From Capronia americana (lineage: Eukaryota > Ascomycota > Eurotiomycetes > Chaetothyriales > Herpotrichiellaceae): a DNA stretch of 64,000 nucleotides. A program made the position numbers and the translations under genes. The stretch spans positions 930,001-994,000 of the forward strand of contig JADWQD010000002.1 of the NCBI GenBank assembly GCA_016110215.1, written 5' to 3'. This document shows positions 10,595-21,153 of this stretch, one piece after another. The stretch's first letter is position 1, and the number at the start of each line of letters is the position of its first letter. Below the pieces are notes generated by a model. That model was given only the letters and a program-made list of their open reading frames with translations. It made no database searches and was not told the origin of the DNA.

Positions 10595-12757
10595 ATGTCA
10601 CACCCTGATCCTTCCTCTTCGATCGCCCCTTGGCGCAGGACTTCTCTGCTTGCCCACCCTCGGCCTCAAACCGCCTACGACAGCGTTACCAATGTTGAGG
10701 GATCCCTTAGAAGACCTGCCACGCGGATGTCCCTCGTGATGCCTCCGACGACCGCACACGACGTACTGGACTGGGGTTCTTTCGTTCGCAATCAAGAACA
10801 AGCCGGCGTGGGCAACATTAGCCCCGAGTTCATCGACCCGTTCTCGAAATTCGCCAGTGAGCCTCAGACGACCGAGCCTCGACGACCACGTCGGTATTCG
10901 TCCATCTCTCAGTCTTTCCGCCAAAGTATTTCTGACATACGCTCACTCACGCGTCGAATGTCGCTCACCGTTAGGGGCAAAAGCTCGAAGCAAAAGGAGG
11001 AAATGGTAGAGCCTAAGCGGCCACAAATCCCACTTTTCAGATCGGGTACAGACATGATGGATCTCACCGAGGCCATGTCAACAAGGCCGAAATCTCGTGG
11101 GCGGTTATTGCGAACTCCCAGCGCCAGGAGAAGACCATCCCTACCACTGCTGCATCTGCATGCTACGCCGGATTCAGTCAGAGATGCTGGGAGTCTCATG
11201 ACCGCGCGGAGTAGGGGTCAGCCGTTTTTGTCAGATCTCGTATATGGAGGCGCTGAAGCCCGTGCTGCCGCTGCCGCCCAGAATGAACTTTTCCATGCCA
11301 CAAGAGCGCCACCTCTCCCGCCTTATGAGGCATCGCCACCCGAGGACGACAAGGCTGAGCAGGACGCAGAGAGCGGGATTGGGATTGTTCTTGACACTCG
11401 TACGCGACGCGGATCGTCTCCGGCGAATGTTCATGTTGTTCGTCAGGATCCAGTCAGTGTCCTGGCGACAGAACTGGTTGAGACTATTCTGTCGTTTCTG
11501 GACGTCGAATCCCTTACTCAGGCTTCTCTTGTTTGCCAGAGATGGCACGATTTATGTCAGTCACAGGCCGTATGGAGACGGGTCTTCCTAGGCGAGTATG
11601 CGCCCAAATCTCGCGCACCAGTCGCCGGCATGCCCCTAGCCGGACTCGGCAAGAACAGACCAGGACAGGATTATAGGAAACTGTTTCAAGTACGAACCTT
11701 GATCGACAAGCGCTGGCGAAACGGTGAAGCCGCTGCCATCTACCTCAACGGTCACAAAGACAGCGTCTACTGCTGCCAGTTTGACGAACACAAGATCATT
11801 ACAGGATCACGCGACAATACAATTCGGGTCTGGGATGCTCACACCTATCAGTGCATACGGAAGTTGGGTCCGCCAAATAATCCGAGGGAGAGACAGTCGG
11901 TTCAAGTCCCACTCGTTGAGCCAGAAGGCGTTCTGCCCTTCTTCAAAGCATATGTCGACTCACCAGGCCCTCAATCACCAGAACTTCCTCTTTATCACCA
12001 AGCTTCGGTCCTCTGCCTCCAGTATGACGACGAGATTCTTGTGACCGGATCCTCAGACTACTCATGCTTGGTTTGGTCTATCAAGGACGACTACAAGCCG
12101 CTGTTCCGCCTCAATGGACATCATGCTGGAGTTCTTGATGTTTGCATCGACAAGGATCGCATTGTCACCTGTTCCAAGGATACGACCATTAAGATCTGGG
12201 AACGTTCAACTGGCAGGCTCATCCGATCGCTCCTGGGACATCGTGGGCCCGTGAATGCTGTTCAAGTTAGAGGGAACTTCCTAGCCAGCGCTAGCGGCGA
12301 CGGCATGTCAAAGTTGTGGCGCCTAGAAGATGGCGTTTGCATCAAGGAGTTCCAATCAAAGGATCGCGGCCTTGCGTGCGTGGAATTCTCCGAGAATGGA
12401 CGCACAATTTTCGCGGGCGGAAACGACCAAGTCATCTACGAATATGACACAGTTACTGGTCAACGGATACGCGAATTGAAAGGACATAAAGACCTTGTCC
12501 GCTCACTGCATCTGGACTCGGCGAACAAGCGCATCATCAGCGGCAGCTACGACCATTCCATCAAGGTCTGGGACGCTGAAAAAGGCGAATCGGCCGATGA
12601 CGGCGGGCTGAAGATCAACTTTGAAGGTTGGTCGTCGAGTTGGATCCTGGCGGCGAAAAGCAACTACCGTAGGATTGTTTGCACCAGCCAGGATGCAAGA
12701 GTGGTTATCATTGACTTCGGATATGGTATCGATGGTGTTAATTTGGTTGAATCATGA
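10595..12757 (+). CDS. F-box/WD40-repeat protein (SCF ubiquitin ligase substrate receptor)
   Basis: A single exon of 720 residues starts at ATG 10595; the frame is open to a GTG at 10553 but that is not a eukaryotic start. The first 280 residues are Ser/Arg/Pro-rich and probably disordered. An F-box follows at about 286-333 (ATELVETILSFLDVESLTQA, then VCQRWHDLC and VWRRVF). WD40 repeats run from about 384 to the end; GHKDSV...IRVWD, GHHAGV...IKIWE, GHRGPV...KLWR and GHKDLV...IKVWD are clear. An insertion of about 40 residues sits between repeats 1 and 2. F-box/WD40 proteins bind Skp1 through the F-box and phosphorylated substrates through the propeller. This one is of the Met30/Cdc4/Pop class in layout, but which ortholog it is cannot be decided by eye. 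Confidence 0.9.
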   Translation: MSHPDPSSSIAPWRRTSLLAHPRPQTAYDSVTNVEGSLRRPATRMSLVMPPTTAHDVLDWGSFVRNQEQAGVGNISPEFIDPFSKFASEPQTTEPRRPRRYSSISQSFRQSISDIRSLTRRMSLTVRGKSSKQKEEMVEPKRPQIPLFRSGTDMMDLTEAMSTRPKSRGRLLRTPSARRRPSLPLLHLHATPDSVRDAGSLMTARSRGQPFLSDLVYGGAEARAAAAAQNELFHATRAPPLPPYEASPPEDDKAEQDAESGIGIVLDTRTRRGSSPANVHVVRQDPVSVLATELVETILSFLDVESLTQASLVCQRWHDLCQSQAVWRRVFLGEYAPKSRAPVAGMPLAGLGKNRPGQDYRKLFQVRTLIDKRWRNGEAAAIYLNGHKDSVYCCQFDEHKIITGSRDNTIRVWDAHTYQCIRKLGPPNNPRERQSVQVPLVEPEGVLPFFKAYVDSPGPQSPELPLYHQASVLCLQYDDEILVTGSSDYSCLVWSIKDDYKPLFRLNGHHAGVLDVCIDKDRIVTCSKDTTIKIWERSTGRLIRSLLGHRGPVNAVQVRGNFLASASGDGMSKLWRLEDGVCIKEFQSKDRGLACVEFSENGRTIFAGGNDQVIYEYDTVTGQRIRELKGHKDLVRSLHLDSANKRIISGSYDHSIKVWDAEKGESADDGGLKINFEGWSSSWILAAKSNYRRIVCTSQDARVVIIDFGYGIDGVNLVES

Positions 12758-14332
12758 GGATCTACACCTGGCATCGCCCTACAGCCTGGCACAACATAAT
12801 TTATATGGACTCGGCACTTCACGACATTCACGACCAGGGGGGACCCAAAAGTTACTAGACTGGGCGCTCATGTTTTATGCTTAACTCGAGCAGATTTAAA
12901 GAGCGTCTTCGGTACCTGTCTGCAAGGTGTTGGTGGAAACCAGGGATAAGCGTTTCGACCGTGTTTATTGTACTTGGACGTGGAAACAATCCATTTTGTT
13001 GTTTGGAGCGTGTTCTATTTGCGTAAAGCATGTCTTCCGGTTGAACTAGGACCTGCTGACACGACCGGGAGTCTCGAGGTTTCAAGAGTGTCGCTAATGC
13101 AGGGAGGCTCCTGTACAGGTCGGTCGCGCCCTTTAGCGTATGATGCATTGAATCCTGGCGACGGAGGGCTCTTTTCAATACAAAGTCCTTTGTTCAACAT
13201 CAATATTGGTTTGTCCATGTCTTCGAACTCACTTCGTCCTTGTGACTGCATGCGGCAAAGTCGGATGAGAAACCATCACAAAGACGTCATCGTGTTTACG
13301 CGGCGAGTCTTCGGGGCCAATCGGCTGGGCGCATTAAGCGAACCCTTGGCCCTCGATCCCAGCGTCTTTCGATCAGTTCGAGTTCAGTCTCTGAACTCAG
13401 AGTGACCGCGCAGCCAGATCGCTTTCAAGGAAGATATAAAGGAATAGGCTACTGTGAAAAACGACGTGACTGCAGGCGACTTTCACGTCTGTGAATCCTA
13501 TATTTTTCATCTGGTCACAGTGATGGGCCACCATGCAATCATGATTTGTTTACCATCCGGAACAAGCGAACCGCCCCAAATCATCTGACTAACGAACGTG
13601 GGAGCCATGTGTCTGCAGTAAGGTGAAGATACAACGGCACTGCCGCCCATCGAAATCTCGGGAATCTCCGTACCGAACGCAGCTGGTGAAGCATCAGATG
13701 AAGACCGAATTGTTACTCTCCGGAGAGATTCACACAGAGCTCTCGCAGTGTCTGTGTTTGCAGATGGCGGGTTGTTTGATCGTATGGCCTAAACGAACTG
13801 AACGAGGTAAAACGCGCTTTTGGGGATGGGATGCATTACGCGATTAAGTGGTTCCCTGGCCAGTCACAAACAGCCGTCAACCGTGCGCTCTTTTGCCTCC
13901 AGCCCGGCCGGGAGCCATTCACCATTTCTCATCCGCCCTTCACCCTTGTCGAAACGCAACCACCTGCGGTGCACAGACCTAGAGTGAAGGACAGTTGGGC
14001 TTTCCTCGATTAAGCTGCACCGTCGTTACTCTCTGGATCACTGTCACGCACCCGCAGCATAGTTAACAGTAATTTCCATCCACCCCGTACTGCCCGCGCG
14101 CCGCCAGGCTGGGATACCGCCCAGTGCGATCCCCGTATCCGTACCTTCGATTTGCCAGAGCGAAAATCCTTGCGTCAGAACAAAAACATTGAAATCGCAA
14201 TTGCCAAACTCGCGCATCCGTGTCCCTCAACCGCAAAGACTCGACAATCCCTCCCTTCCATCAGATACATCCGTCCCTGCCATCGTGTAAGACTGCAGCC
14301 ACGAACGCTGCACCTGCTGGCGGAAAAGCACG
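12758..14332. other. Intergenic, about 1.6 kb
   Basis: This holds the 3' flank of the F-box gene and the promoter/5' UTR of the forkhead gene. No supported gene is visible; short open frames on both strands lack family features. Confidence 0.55.
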
Positions 14333-16802
14333 ATGCCTCCATCCAAGCGGAAGGCACGCCGCAAACCCGCCGATCTCCCAGCGTCGTCCGACGTCGACCT
14401 CCCAGATTCTTCCCCGTCGCGTCCTTCAGTCAAGAAGCGCAAGGTCGGTACTTACCCCTCGACTCAAAGTTTATGCTGAATACATGCAGGTAAATGGGAC
14501 TCGAGCCGCGCCCGCTGCGAGAAAGAAGTCGATCCTTCCCGAGCCTGAACTCGAACAGACGCCTCCGCCAGACTCGGGCGATGAAGAAACCGAAGAAGTC
14601 TCCCAAAGCGAACTGATCGACTCCGTTGTATCCTACCTCCAAGTCTCCAAAGATGTTGTCGTCGCCCGAACCGAGTATTCCAACGAGAACGTCCAGAGTA
14701 ACAGTCCGCACAAGGTGTCAGCATACGCGAAGATTGCAGGCCGAGATTGGACATATTTCGTGCGCGAACAGTCGGTCAACTTTGGAAGGCCGCCAGATGA
14801 CAGGCCGATTGCGAATGGCGCATCCAGCCCTGTCGCCGACCTGAAAGAAGTATTCCCTGTCCACATAGATTTGGGCCCAAGCAAGATCGTCTCGCGGCAC
14901 CACGCCTCGGTCTACTATGATGCGGACTATCCGGAAGGCGAAGGCGGTTGGCATGTCAGGGTCAACGGCCGGAACGGCGTCCGGGTCAACAACGTCTTGG
15001 TCAAGAAAGGGCTTAGAAAACAGCTCAAATCAGGCGACATACTCGAGATTGCTGGCACGCAGATGATGTTCGTCACGCCGGATGACAAGGTCCAGATTGA
15101 TCCATATTTCATTGAACGTGCAAAGGCCTTGGCGGCCGGAGAAGATGTTGCTCCCACCCATCCGCAGCCTGAGCCGCCGAGATACGATCCTGGAAACGAA
15201 TCAGGCTTGAACTTCCCTTCGCTTGCCCCAGCTCCTCCCGACTTCAAGCGCGAGACTACGCCGCCGGCGCAACTGGCTGATGGCAAGAGTCAACGTGGTG
15301 TGTTTGACAGCAAGATGGCAATGTCACCCATGTATGGCCGTGGCATGATGATGGAGAGCACCCAAGAAATCGACTACAGCCGGGATAGTGCTAAGGACCT
15401 CAAGCCTCCATTTAGCTATGCGATTATGATCGCGCAGGCTATCTTTTCGAGTGAGGACGAGAAGATGACGTTGGCCAACATTTATTCTTTCATTGCTGAC
15501 AAGTATGCGTTTTATCGTCACTCTAATAGTGGCTGGCAGGTAAGAAACCATGGACGCTACAATCTCTAGCCTTGCTGACATTGGCAGAACTCCATCCGTC
15601 ATAACTTGTCGCTCAATAAGGCGTTCCAAAAGGTCCCACGGCGGACTGATGAGCCAGGGAAGGGAATGAAGTGGCAGATCGCACCCGAGTATCGCCAGGA
15701 GTACTGGAAGAAGCAAGCTCGTCGAGGTGGTTCGGCGCCCTCCTCCCCTGCTTCTGGCAAAGAAGTCAATCCAAATTTCAGAGGCCCGAACGGACAGAAC
15801 CTGGGTTATGATATTAGCATGGTAGGCCAATTCTCCGCACGAGATATGTCGGAGCGATCCGGTGGTCCCCCTGGTGGCAAGATGAATTTCCAGTTCCCTC
15901 CTTTCAACCCAGGCCCACCCTATCCGCCGGGGTCAAATCTGGCGCCTCCTGTTTCGCAACCTCATGAAGCCGTCACACCGCTGAGAAGAAGAACTGACAC
16001 CATCAATACACTTCCTGACATGGATCTGGACGACTCGCCATTGCGACATGGGCAGCCAGGGCCAACGCCTCGTTTAGGAAATGGTCTCCCAGTGTACACT
16101 CTACCCTCCTCTGTCCCTCCCCCCCACCACTCACCCACGAACCCAACACTTTCGTCCTCCTACCTAGATACGCCTTTCCACCCATCCCAGCATAGCATCA
16201 TCACACCGGCACCATTACGACAGAACCCCAGACTAGCACCCCCCAGTACGCTGATTGCGCCTAGTAAGTTCATGCCAGAGTCATCACCTGCAGGACCTCA
16301 AGGACTCTTCTGGAAAGGCATTATGGGAGCCACACCAGGACAGCCGCTCCCCGACATGTCACCTGTTAAGGACGAGGACCCTAGGAGCAACGGCATCGAG
16401 AGACATGTTATGAGCTCCAGCCCGCCACCAATGGATCCTAATATGGGAAGTCCAAGCAAACCCGCGAGGAGCAGCCAGGCTCCCCTCAGCTCGAGCTCGG
16501 CCATGAAGAAAGAAAGCACGGGACCGCTTGCTCAGCGCGAGAACGGCACAGTTTTAGAGGACAATGGCAGGTTTGGCCGTAGTTTCTCCAGCAGCGGGCC
16601 TGCGATCAATCGTCCGCCCTCGTCGAGCAGGTTTACCCCCCAACCTCCTGCGGGCAACACGGATGCGCAACCAAACCATGAAGATGATGACGAAGAGGGT
16701 GATGGGGGCTTTGATTTGGCTAAGGGCTTTGCCCCCATTGCCAGTGGAAGCTTTCATTCACAGCGAAGCAGCAGCCTCGGTGTTGCCAGGGCTGGGTCAT
16801 GA
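14333..16802 (+). CDS. fkh2: FHA-forkhead transcription factor (Fkh1/Fkh2 type)
   Basis: Three exons, 14333-14443, 14490-15539 and 15588-16802 (introns of 46 and 48 bp, both phase 0), encode 791 residues. Exon 1 gives a basic N-terminus (MPPSKRKARRK). The FHA domain (about 114-235) carries FGRP, SRHHASV and the NGRNGVRVNN loop typical of phosphothreonine binding. The forkhead winged helix (about 340-430) reads KPPFSYAIMIAQAI, then NSIRHNLSLNKAF, with NSGWQ|NSIRHN split by the second intron. The long C-terminal tail is Pro/Ser-rich and ends in an acidic stretch. Fkh1/Fkh2 proteins drive G2/M cell-cycle genes and bind DNA at RYAAAYA sites; the FHA domain binds phosphorylated co-activators. FHA plus forkhead together is diagnostic. 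The first donor is GTCGGT, slightly off consensus. Confidence 0.92.
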
Positions 16803-17544
16803 CTTGATGCTGATTCAATGGTGGGGTGCGCTCGCGCGGCGCTGACGACTCTCCTGCGCCAGCCCGAGTTGCAGGTGTTATGGTTGTGTACAATTATATG
16901 TGTTACGATTTTGGTGGGCATCTTGGATTGGGCTGTTACACTATCCGCAGGCTTTGGAGATTTGGTGAATGTAAGGGACTGGAATGCATTTCATGGCTGT
17001 TAGATCTTGGAATCTGCAGCGACACGACCAGACAAAGCATGATATACATGGGCAATGACCTGAACAGGGCTGAGTTTCCTTTGGTGGCGTCTTTCCCGTA
17101 CGAGTATTGTAGCTGGTCCAGAAGCGGGATAGTTGCTGTCACACGATACCAAACATCGCTACTTGAAGCTTTCCGGCCTCTCTTGCCATTTCTTCTTTGC
17201 TGCTCATTCACTGCGAATCTGCCTGTCGAACTTTTCAGCTCATGCCGGCTCTGGGAATCCGAAATTCTCCATTGTGATTTTAATACCGCCCGATCTCACT
17301 TGGCTCTCACCGCATATTGGACAGCACTTGCCCTTCACACAATCAATCGATAATCTTCACTTCATGGTTGACTCTGTGCTCGTTCCTCCCATGTTCTTTC
17401 CATGCACCCTTCTTTTCTTTGAATTTTTTTCTTTTCTTCCTCCCTGTTTCTAAGTCCGTCCCTCCTTACGTCGCGAAGTCGGCGGTCTCGCAGAGAATTG
17501 ATACCTGACCTATTGACGCAAATATCACCTGAGCCGCATTCACG
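16803..17544. other. Intergenic/promoter region, about 0.7 kb
   Basis: This holds the 3' UTR of the forkhead gene and the promoter of the Arb2 gene. A strong pyrimidine tract on the plus strand spans about 17380-17470, a usual mark near fungal transcription starts. Confidence 0.6.
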
Positions 17545-18930
17545 ATGTTTCGCCGCAAGCCACACACCCTTCCGGCGGACCCCGTCTTCGAACCGAATCT
17601 CGAAAAGCTGGGCTTCTTCATCGACGAGGAAGATCGAATCCGCAGCATTAAGAACCCGGAGCGGAAATACCAGTACCAAATCAATCGGAACGAGCGGTGG
17701 AATCAGGTTCATAAAGGTGCGCTAGATCGACCGCGGCGATGACGAGCCTATAAACGCTAATCAAAGGCGCTGTAAAGGAGCAAACAATGGTGAGGAAACC
17801 CTGGTGTAGTCCGTACATCGGGGACAGGTCTACCATCTCTCGATCCCTGAGGAATAGGGGGCTGACAATCGGAACTAACGTGTCGCGAGGTTAACTTTAG
17901 CTGCTGTCTGCAACATCGTGCAACAGCGTCTGCTTGATCTCGGCTTCGAAACGGTTCGACTACCACTCGGTGCCGGCGAACAAGAGAACCACCTTCCCAT
18001 ACTGGTATCCGAGGGTATTGCAACCAAGGATCGAGTCATCATAATTTTCGGTGGACGCAATGCAGAGCCTGGGATCTTAAGCTGGAGGGCTATTGGCGAA
18101 GAGGGAATCAGACATGGCTCACTGGTTGAGTTTGCGAAAGCCGCCCTCTCAGCTTCAGCTCCCGTCGCTTTGTTTACATCAACACCCGCAGAGAACGCAA
18201 CCGAAAACATTACTATCAGCACTGTGGGTACACCAGGTATCATTATCGCCAACCCCTGCCAACTTCTCTGGTACCGTGGCGGTTCGCGAGCCGTCTCAAA
18301 CTACGAATGGCTGTGCTTGCCTCGACCGACCGCTGTGCACGATGCTCCGCGAGTGGATGCTGTCAAGAATAGAATCCCTGGCAACCACGACTATGTGGAG
18401 CATGTGCAGTATATGTTCCAGAAGGTCATTCCGAGCTTGGTGAACGAGCGGGCGAGGATTGACATTGTTGGCATGGAGTTTACGGGGACGGCGGCGGTGG
18501 AGTATCTTGCCCAGCATTGTAAGTTTATTTTTCGAGGTAGATGGTTGAAGGGCATCGTGTGCTAATTTTTGGTAACATAGGGAATGTGTGGTCTCCTCGA
18601 ATTGCCGGCATTGCCTTTGTCACGCCTCAACACAAGCTTGCCGACCTTGAAGCCCAGGGTGCACCGCCCGCCTTCACCGACTTCTTGTCAAAGCGCTGCC
18701 GAGCCTATTTCGTCTCAGAGTCGGAGGTAGAGAAGCCTATTGTGGGAAGGGAACAGTTCGGATGCAATTGCTACGCCAGCGGGGAGCATCACATCGAGGA
18801 AAGCGTGTTCGTCCGGAGCTGGAGACATATCCTGGATTGGTTCGATATGCTGCACGTTAATCCGGGCTATGAGGAAGTGGTATTTGAGGTTGTGGAGAAG
18901 AATGAGGAGATCAAGCTAGGCTGGGACTGA
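17545..18930 (+). CDS. Arb2-domain protein
   Basis: Three exons, 17545-17716, 17901-18518 and 18581-18930, join in phase 1 at both introns (184 and 62 bp; the first has an ACTAAC branch) to give 379 residues. The N-terminus MFRRKPHTLP and the following LEKLGFFIDEE begin the domain. The core has IIFGGRNAEPG, IDIVGMEFTGTAAVEYL and RIAGIAFVTPQH, which fit the Arb2 domain, an alpha/beta-hydrolase-like fold. In fission yeast Arb2 is part of the Argonaute chaperone (ARC) complex in RNAi-directed heterochromatin. The same domain forms the C-terminal half of Hda1/Clr3 histone deacetylases. No deacetylase domain is present here, so this is the stand-alone form. A role in small-RNA or chromatin silencing is inference from the family. 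Confidence 0.85.
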
Positions 18931-19440
18931 TTGCCAGTGCTCATGGAATCGCCTGCTTCACCACAGTCAACGACGGCTAGACCTTGACGCAATGACAGTG
19001 CGAATCTGCAGCCAGCCTGAGCCGTCGGGCAAAAGTGCCTCTAAGTCTAGCTCAAAGAGAGACAGAAGCCGCACAGAGTGAAATCACGAAGAATGCCATG
19101 AATACAGAGACTCAAGTGAGAGGCATGCTTAAAGGCAACTCGACATTTGAGCGGCTAAGATAACTTCGCTCTTTTTGAGCCGATTGCACTTGGCCTCTGC
19201 AGTGAAATGTCATAAGTCAGCACGTGGCAATACATGCCGGGTGAAGTTGCAACGAAGTGGCCTCGATTATATTGTTGATGGTGCTTGCCAGACCCTCAGC
19301 TTCTCCCTGTCTGCGGCCGATCGTGAATGCTTTCCATCTCAACGGGACTGCGGCGGCTCCATATCTGCCACCCAATTGCTATCCTCCCTGTTGGTTCTGT
19401 CCGACCACGACCTTAGGCACAGTTCACCATCTGTGTCGAG
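18931..19440. other. Intergenic, about 0.5 kb
   Basis: Nothing beyond presumed 3' UTR and promoter is seen. Confidence 0.55.
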
Positions 19441-20945
19441 ATGGTGAAGTTTCGGGGCGTCGAGATCAATGTAATCTCCCAGTTCGACATCTGCAAACTC
19501 CCTGAATATGCCGCCACCACCTCCAACGACACTGATCCCTTTCTAATTGCCAATCGTTCCGAAAACCACTCGGCTCCTTCCTATCCCACAGCAACATGCT
19601 ACATTCCCATCTACCCAGGCAGCCAGATCTGGTTCGAGTACACCATCGACGGTCCCCACCCCACAGGTGCTTCCTATTTTTTCAAATTGTTCGTCAACGG
19701 CGTGACCATCACGAGCTGGGATTGCACCGCCAGACATGGGTTTCACGGAAAGATGATGTATAATCTTGTCCATGAGGGCAGGGGTCAGGTGAAGAGGCAG
19801 GCTTTGAAATTTGGGGATGGCATTGGAGACGGGCAGGGCGAAGACGTCGTGCGATTTCATGTTCACAGGATTGAGAGAAGAGTGAGGGTTAGGGAGATCG
19901 AAGAGGGAGCTGGCAGGGTCAATCCTAACACGCCTCGGGCTGATGGATTGAGGTAGGCTTGCACTCCGATCTATCTGTTCACAAACTGATTTGCTTGATA
20001 GATTGATAAACAGTGGCCTTCTTGAAGCCGGATTTCGTCCTAGACGTTATAAGTACCAGTTGGTGGATCCTGTGGACATGCCATATGCAGCTTTTCAATT
20101 TCGGTGTTGCCCGATCGGTAGGTGTTGCAGAGGAGTGAACAGAGGACACAGCTGATCTGAGGGTAGAATTCCTCGAAGAGCAACGCATGATACCTTTTCG
20201 CAGCTGCGACTCGCATATCAGTGCAAGATCCTCGATGACGTCTCTGAGTTCTGGCAACGTCAGTTTGGCTCCGAGTCCAGCCCAGGCTCATGCTCAAGGC
20301 GTTACTGTTCGACCCCTGGCAAGCTCTCCGTCGAACAAAGTCACACCCACCGGCATATCGGCGGAGAAAAAGGATGGAAAGGCAGTGGAAGCGCCAACGC
20401 CATTCACGCAAGTCCTGCTTAGCGATTCAAACGACTCTCTAAGTATCAAGACAAAGGACAGCATTGAGGACTTACAATCAAATGTCCGACGGTCTCCAAG
20501 ATCACCGGTGTCTCCGAAAATAAGGAAAGACTCTGAGATCCCTCCATCGCCCACTCGATCACCCAGGTGGCCTCGCCGGCGACTCACGAAGAAGCTCACT
20601 GTCAATACGAGCAGCACTCATTCGGACTTTGAGAAAAAACTACGACCATTGAGCCCATTTACTGGCGGTGGAATGCTTAGGAAAGCAAGTGTACAAGCTC
20701 AAAAGGCCCCTGCTTCAGCCACGGAGTCCCGCCCAACAGACGAGGAGGAACTCAAGATCAACTTGCAAGAGGATAGGACAGAGACACTGGCAAAGCCGCA
20801 GAAAAGTATTCTCAGTACGACGGCGGAGGAGCGAGGGGGAAAGAAGCTCATGGGGTTCTTGGCAAGACGCTTTGCGGGCGAAAAGAGCACCAAATGCAAT
20901 GGTAATGATGCGAGTAGGTGCGTGCCAGGTCGCGACAACAGCTAG
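19441..20945 (+). CDS. Fungal protein of unknown function (DUF7918-like N-terminus, Ser-rich tail)
   Basis: I model three exons, 19441-19952, 20002-20117 and 20167-20945 (49-bp introns with TAG acceptors; the second has an ideal GTAGGT donor), giving 468 residues. Reading through the splices gives RADGLRLINSGLLEAGF and then FRCCPIEFLEEQRMIP, continuous protein sense that supports the joins. The first 210 residues look like a beta-rich globular domain (ATCYIPIYPGSQIWFEYTI, then FFKLFVNGVTITSWD), resembling fungal DUF7918-type proteins. The rest is Ser/Pro/Lys-rich and probably disordered, with KIRKDSEIPPSPTRSP-like phosphosites and a short C-terminal LMGFLARRFAGEK helix. No enzyme motif, signal peptide or membrane span is seen. 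An annotator without the second intron would split it into two genes. Confidence 0.65.
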
Positions 20946-21002
20946 GCATTGTGGCTACTGTCGTCTTCGCTGCAGACAATGCATGCTCCGTACCACAATG
21001 GG

Positions 21003-21011
21003 TACTCCGTA
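21003..21011 (+). repeat. Dispersed TACTCCGTA motif, copy 2
   Basis: An exact copy lies in the 208-bp gap before the RBM5-type gene, 143 bp upstream of its ATG. Confidence 0.5.
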
Positions 21012-21153
21012 GAATGAGAGAGACGAATTTGTCCTTGCAGCTGATTGGTTTCACGCAATTAGCGCACCCCTGCATGCGGAAATCCAACCGAATGTTTCTG
21101 GTCCGTCGTCTCTGTCCTTCTTCGCATCAACGTAGTAACAACTGCACACCGTC

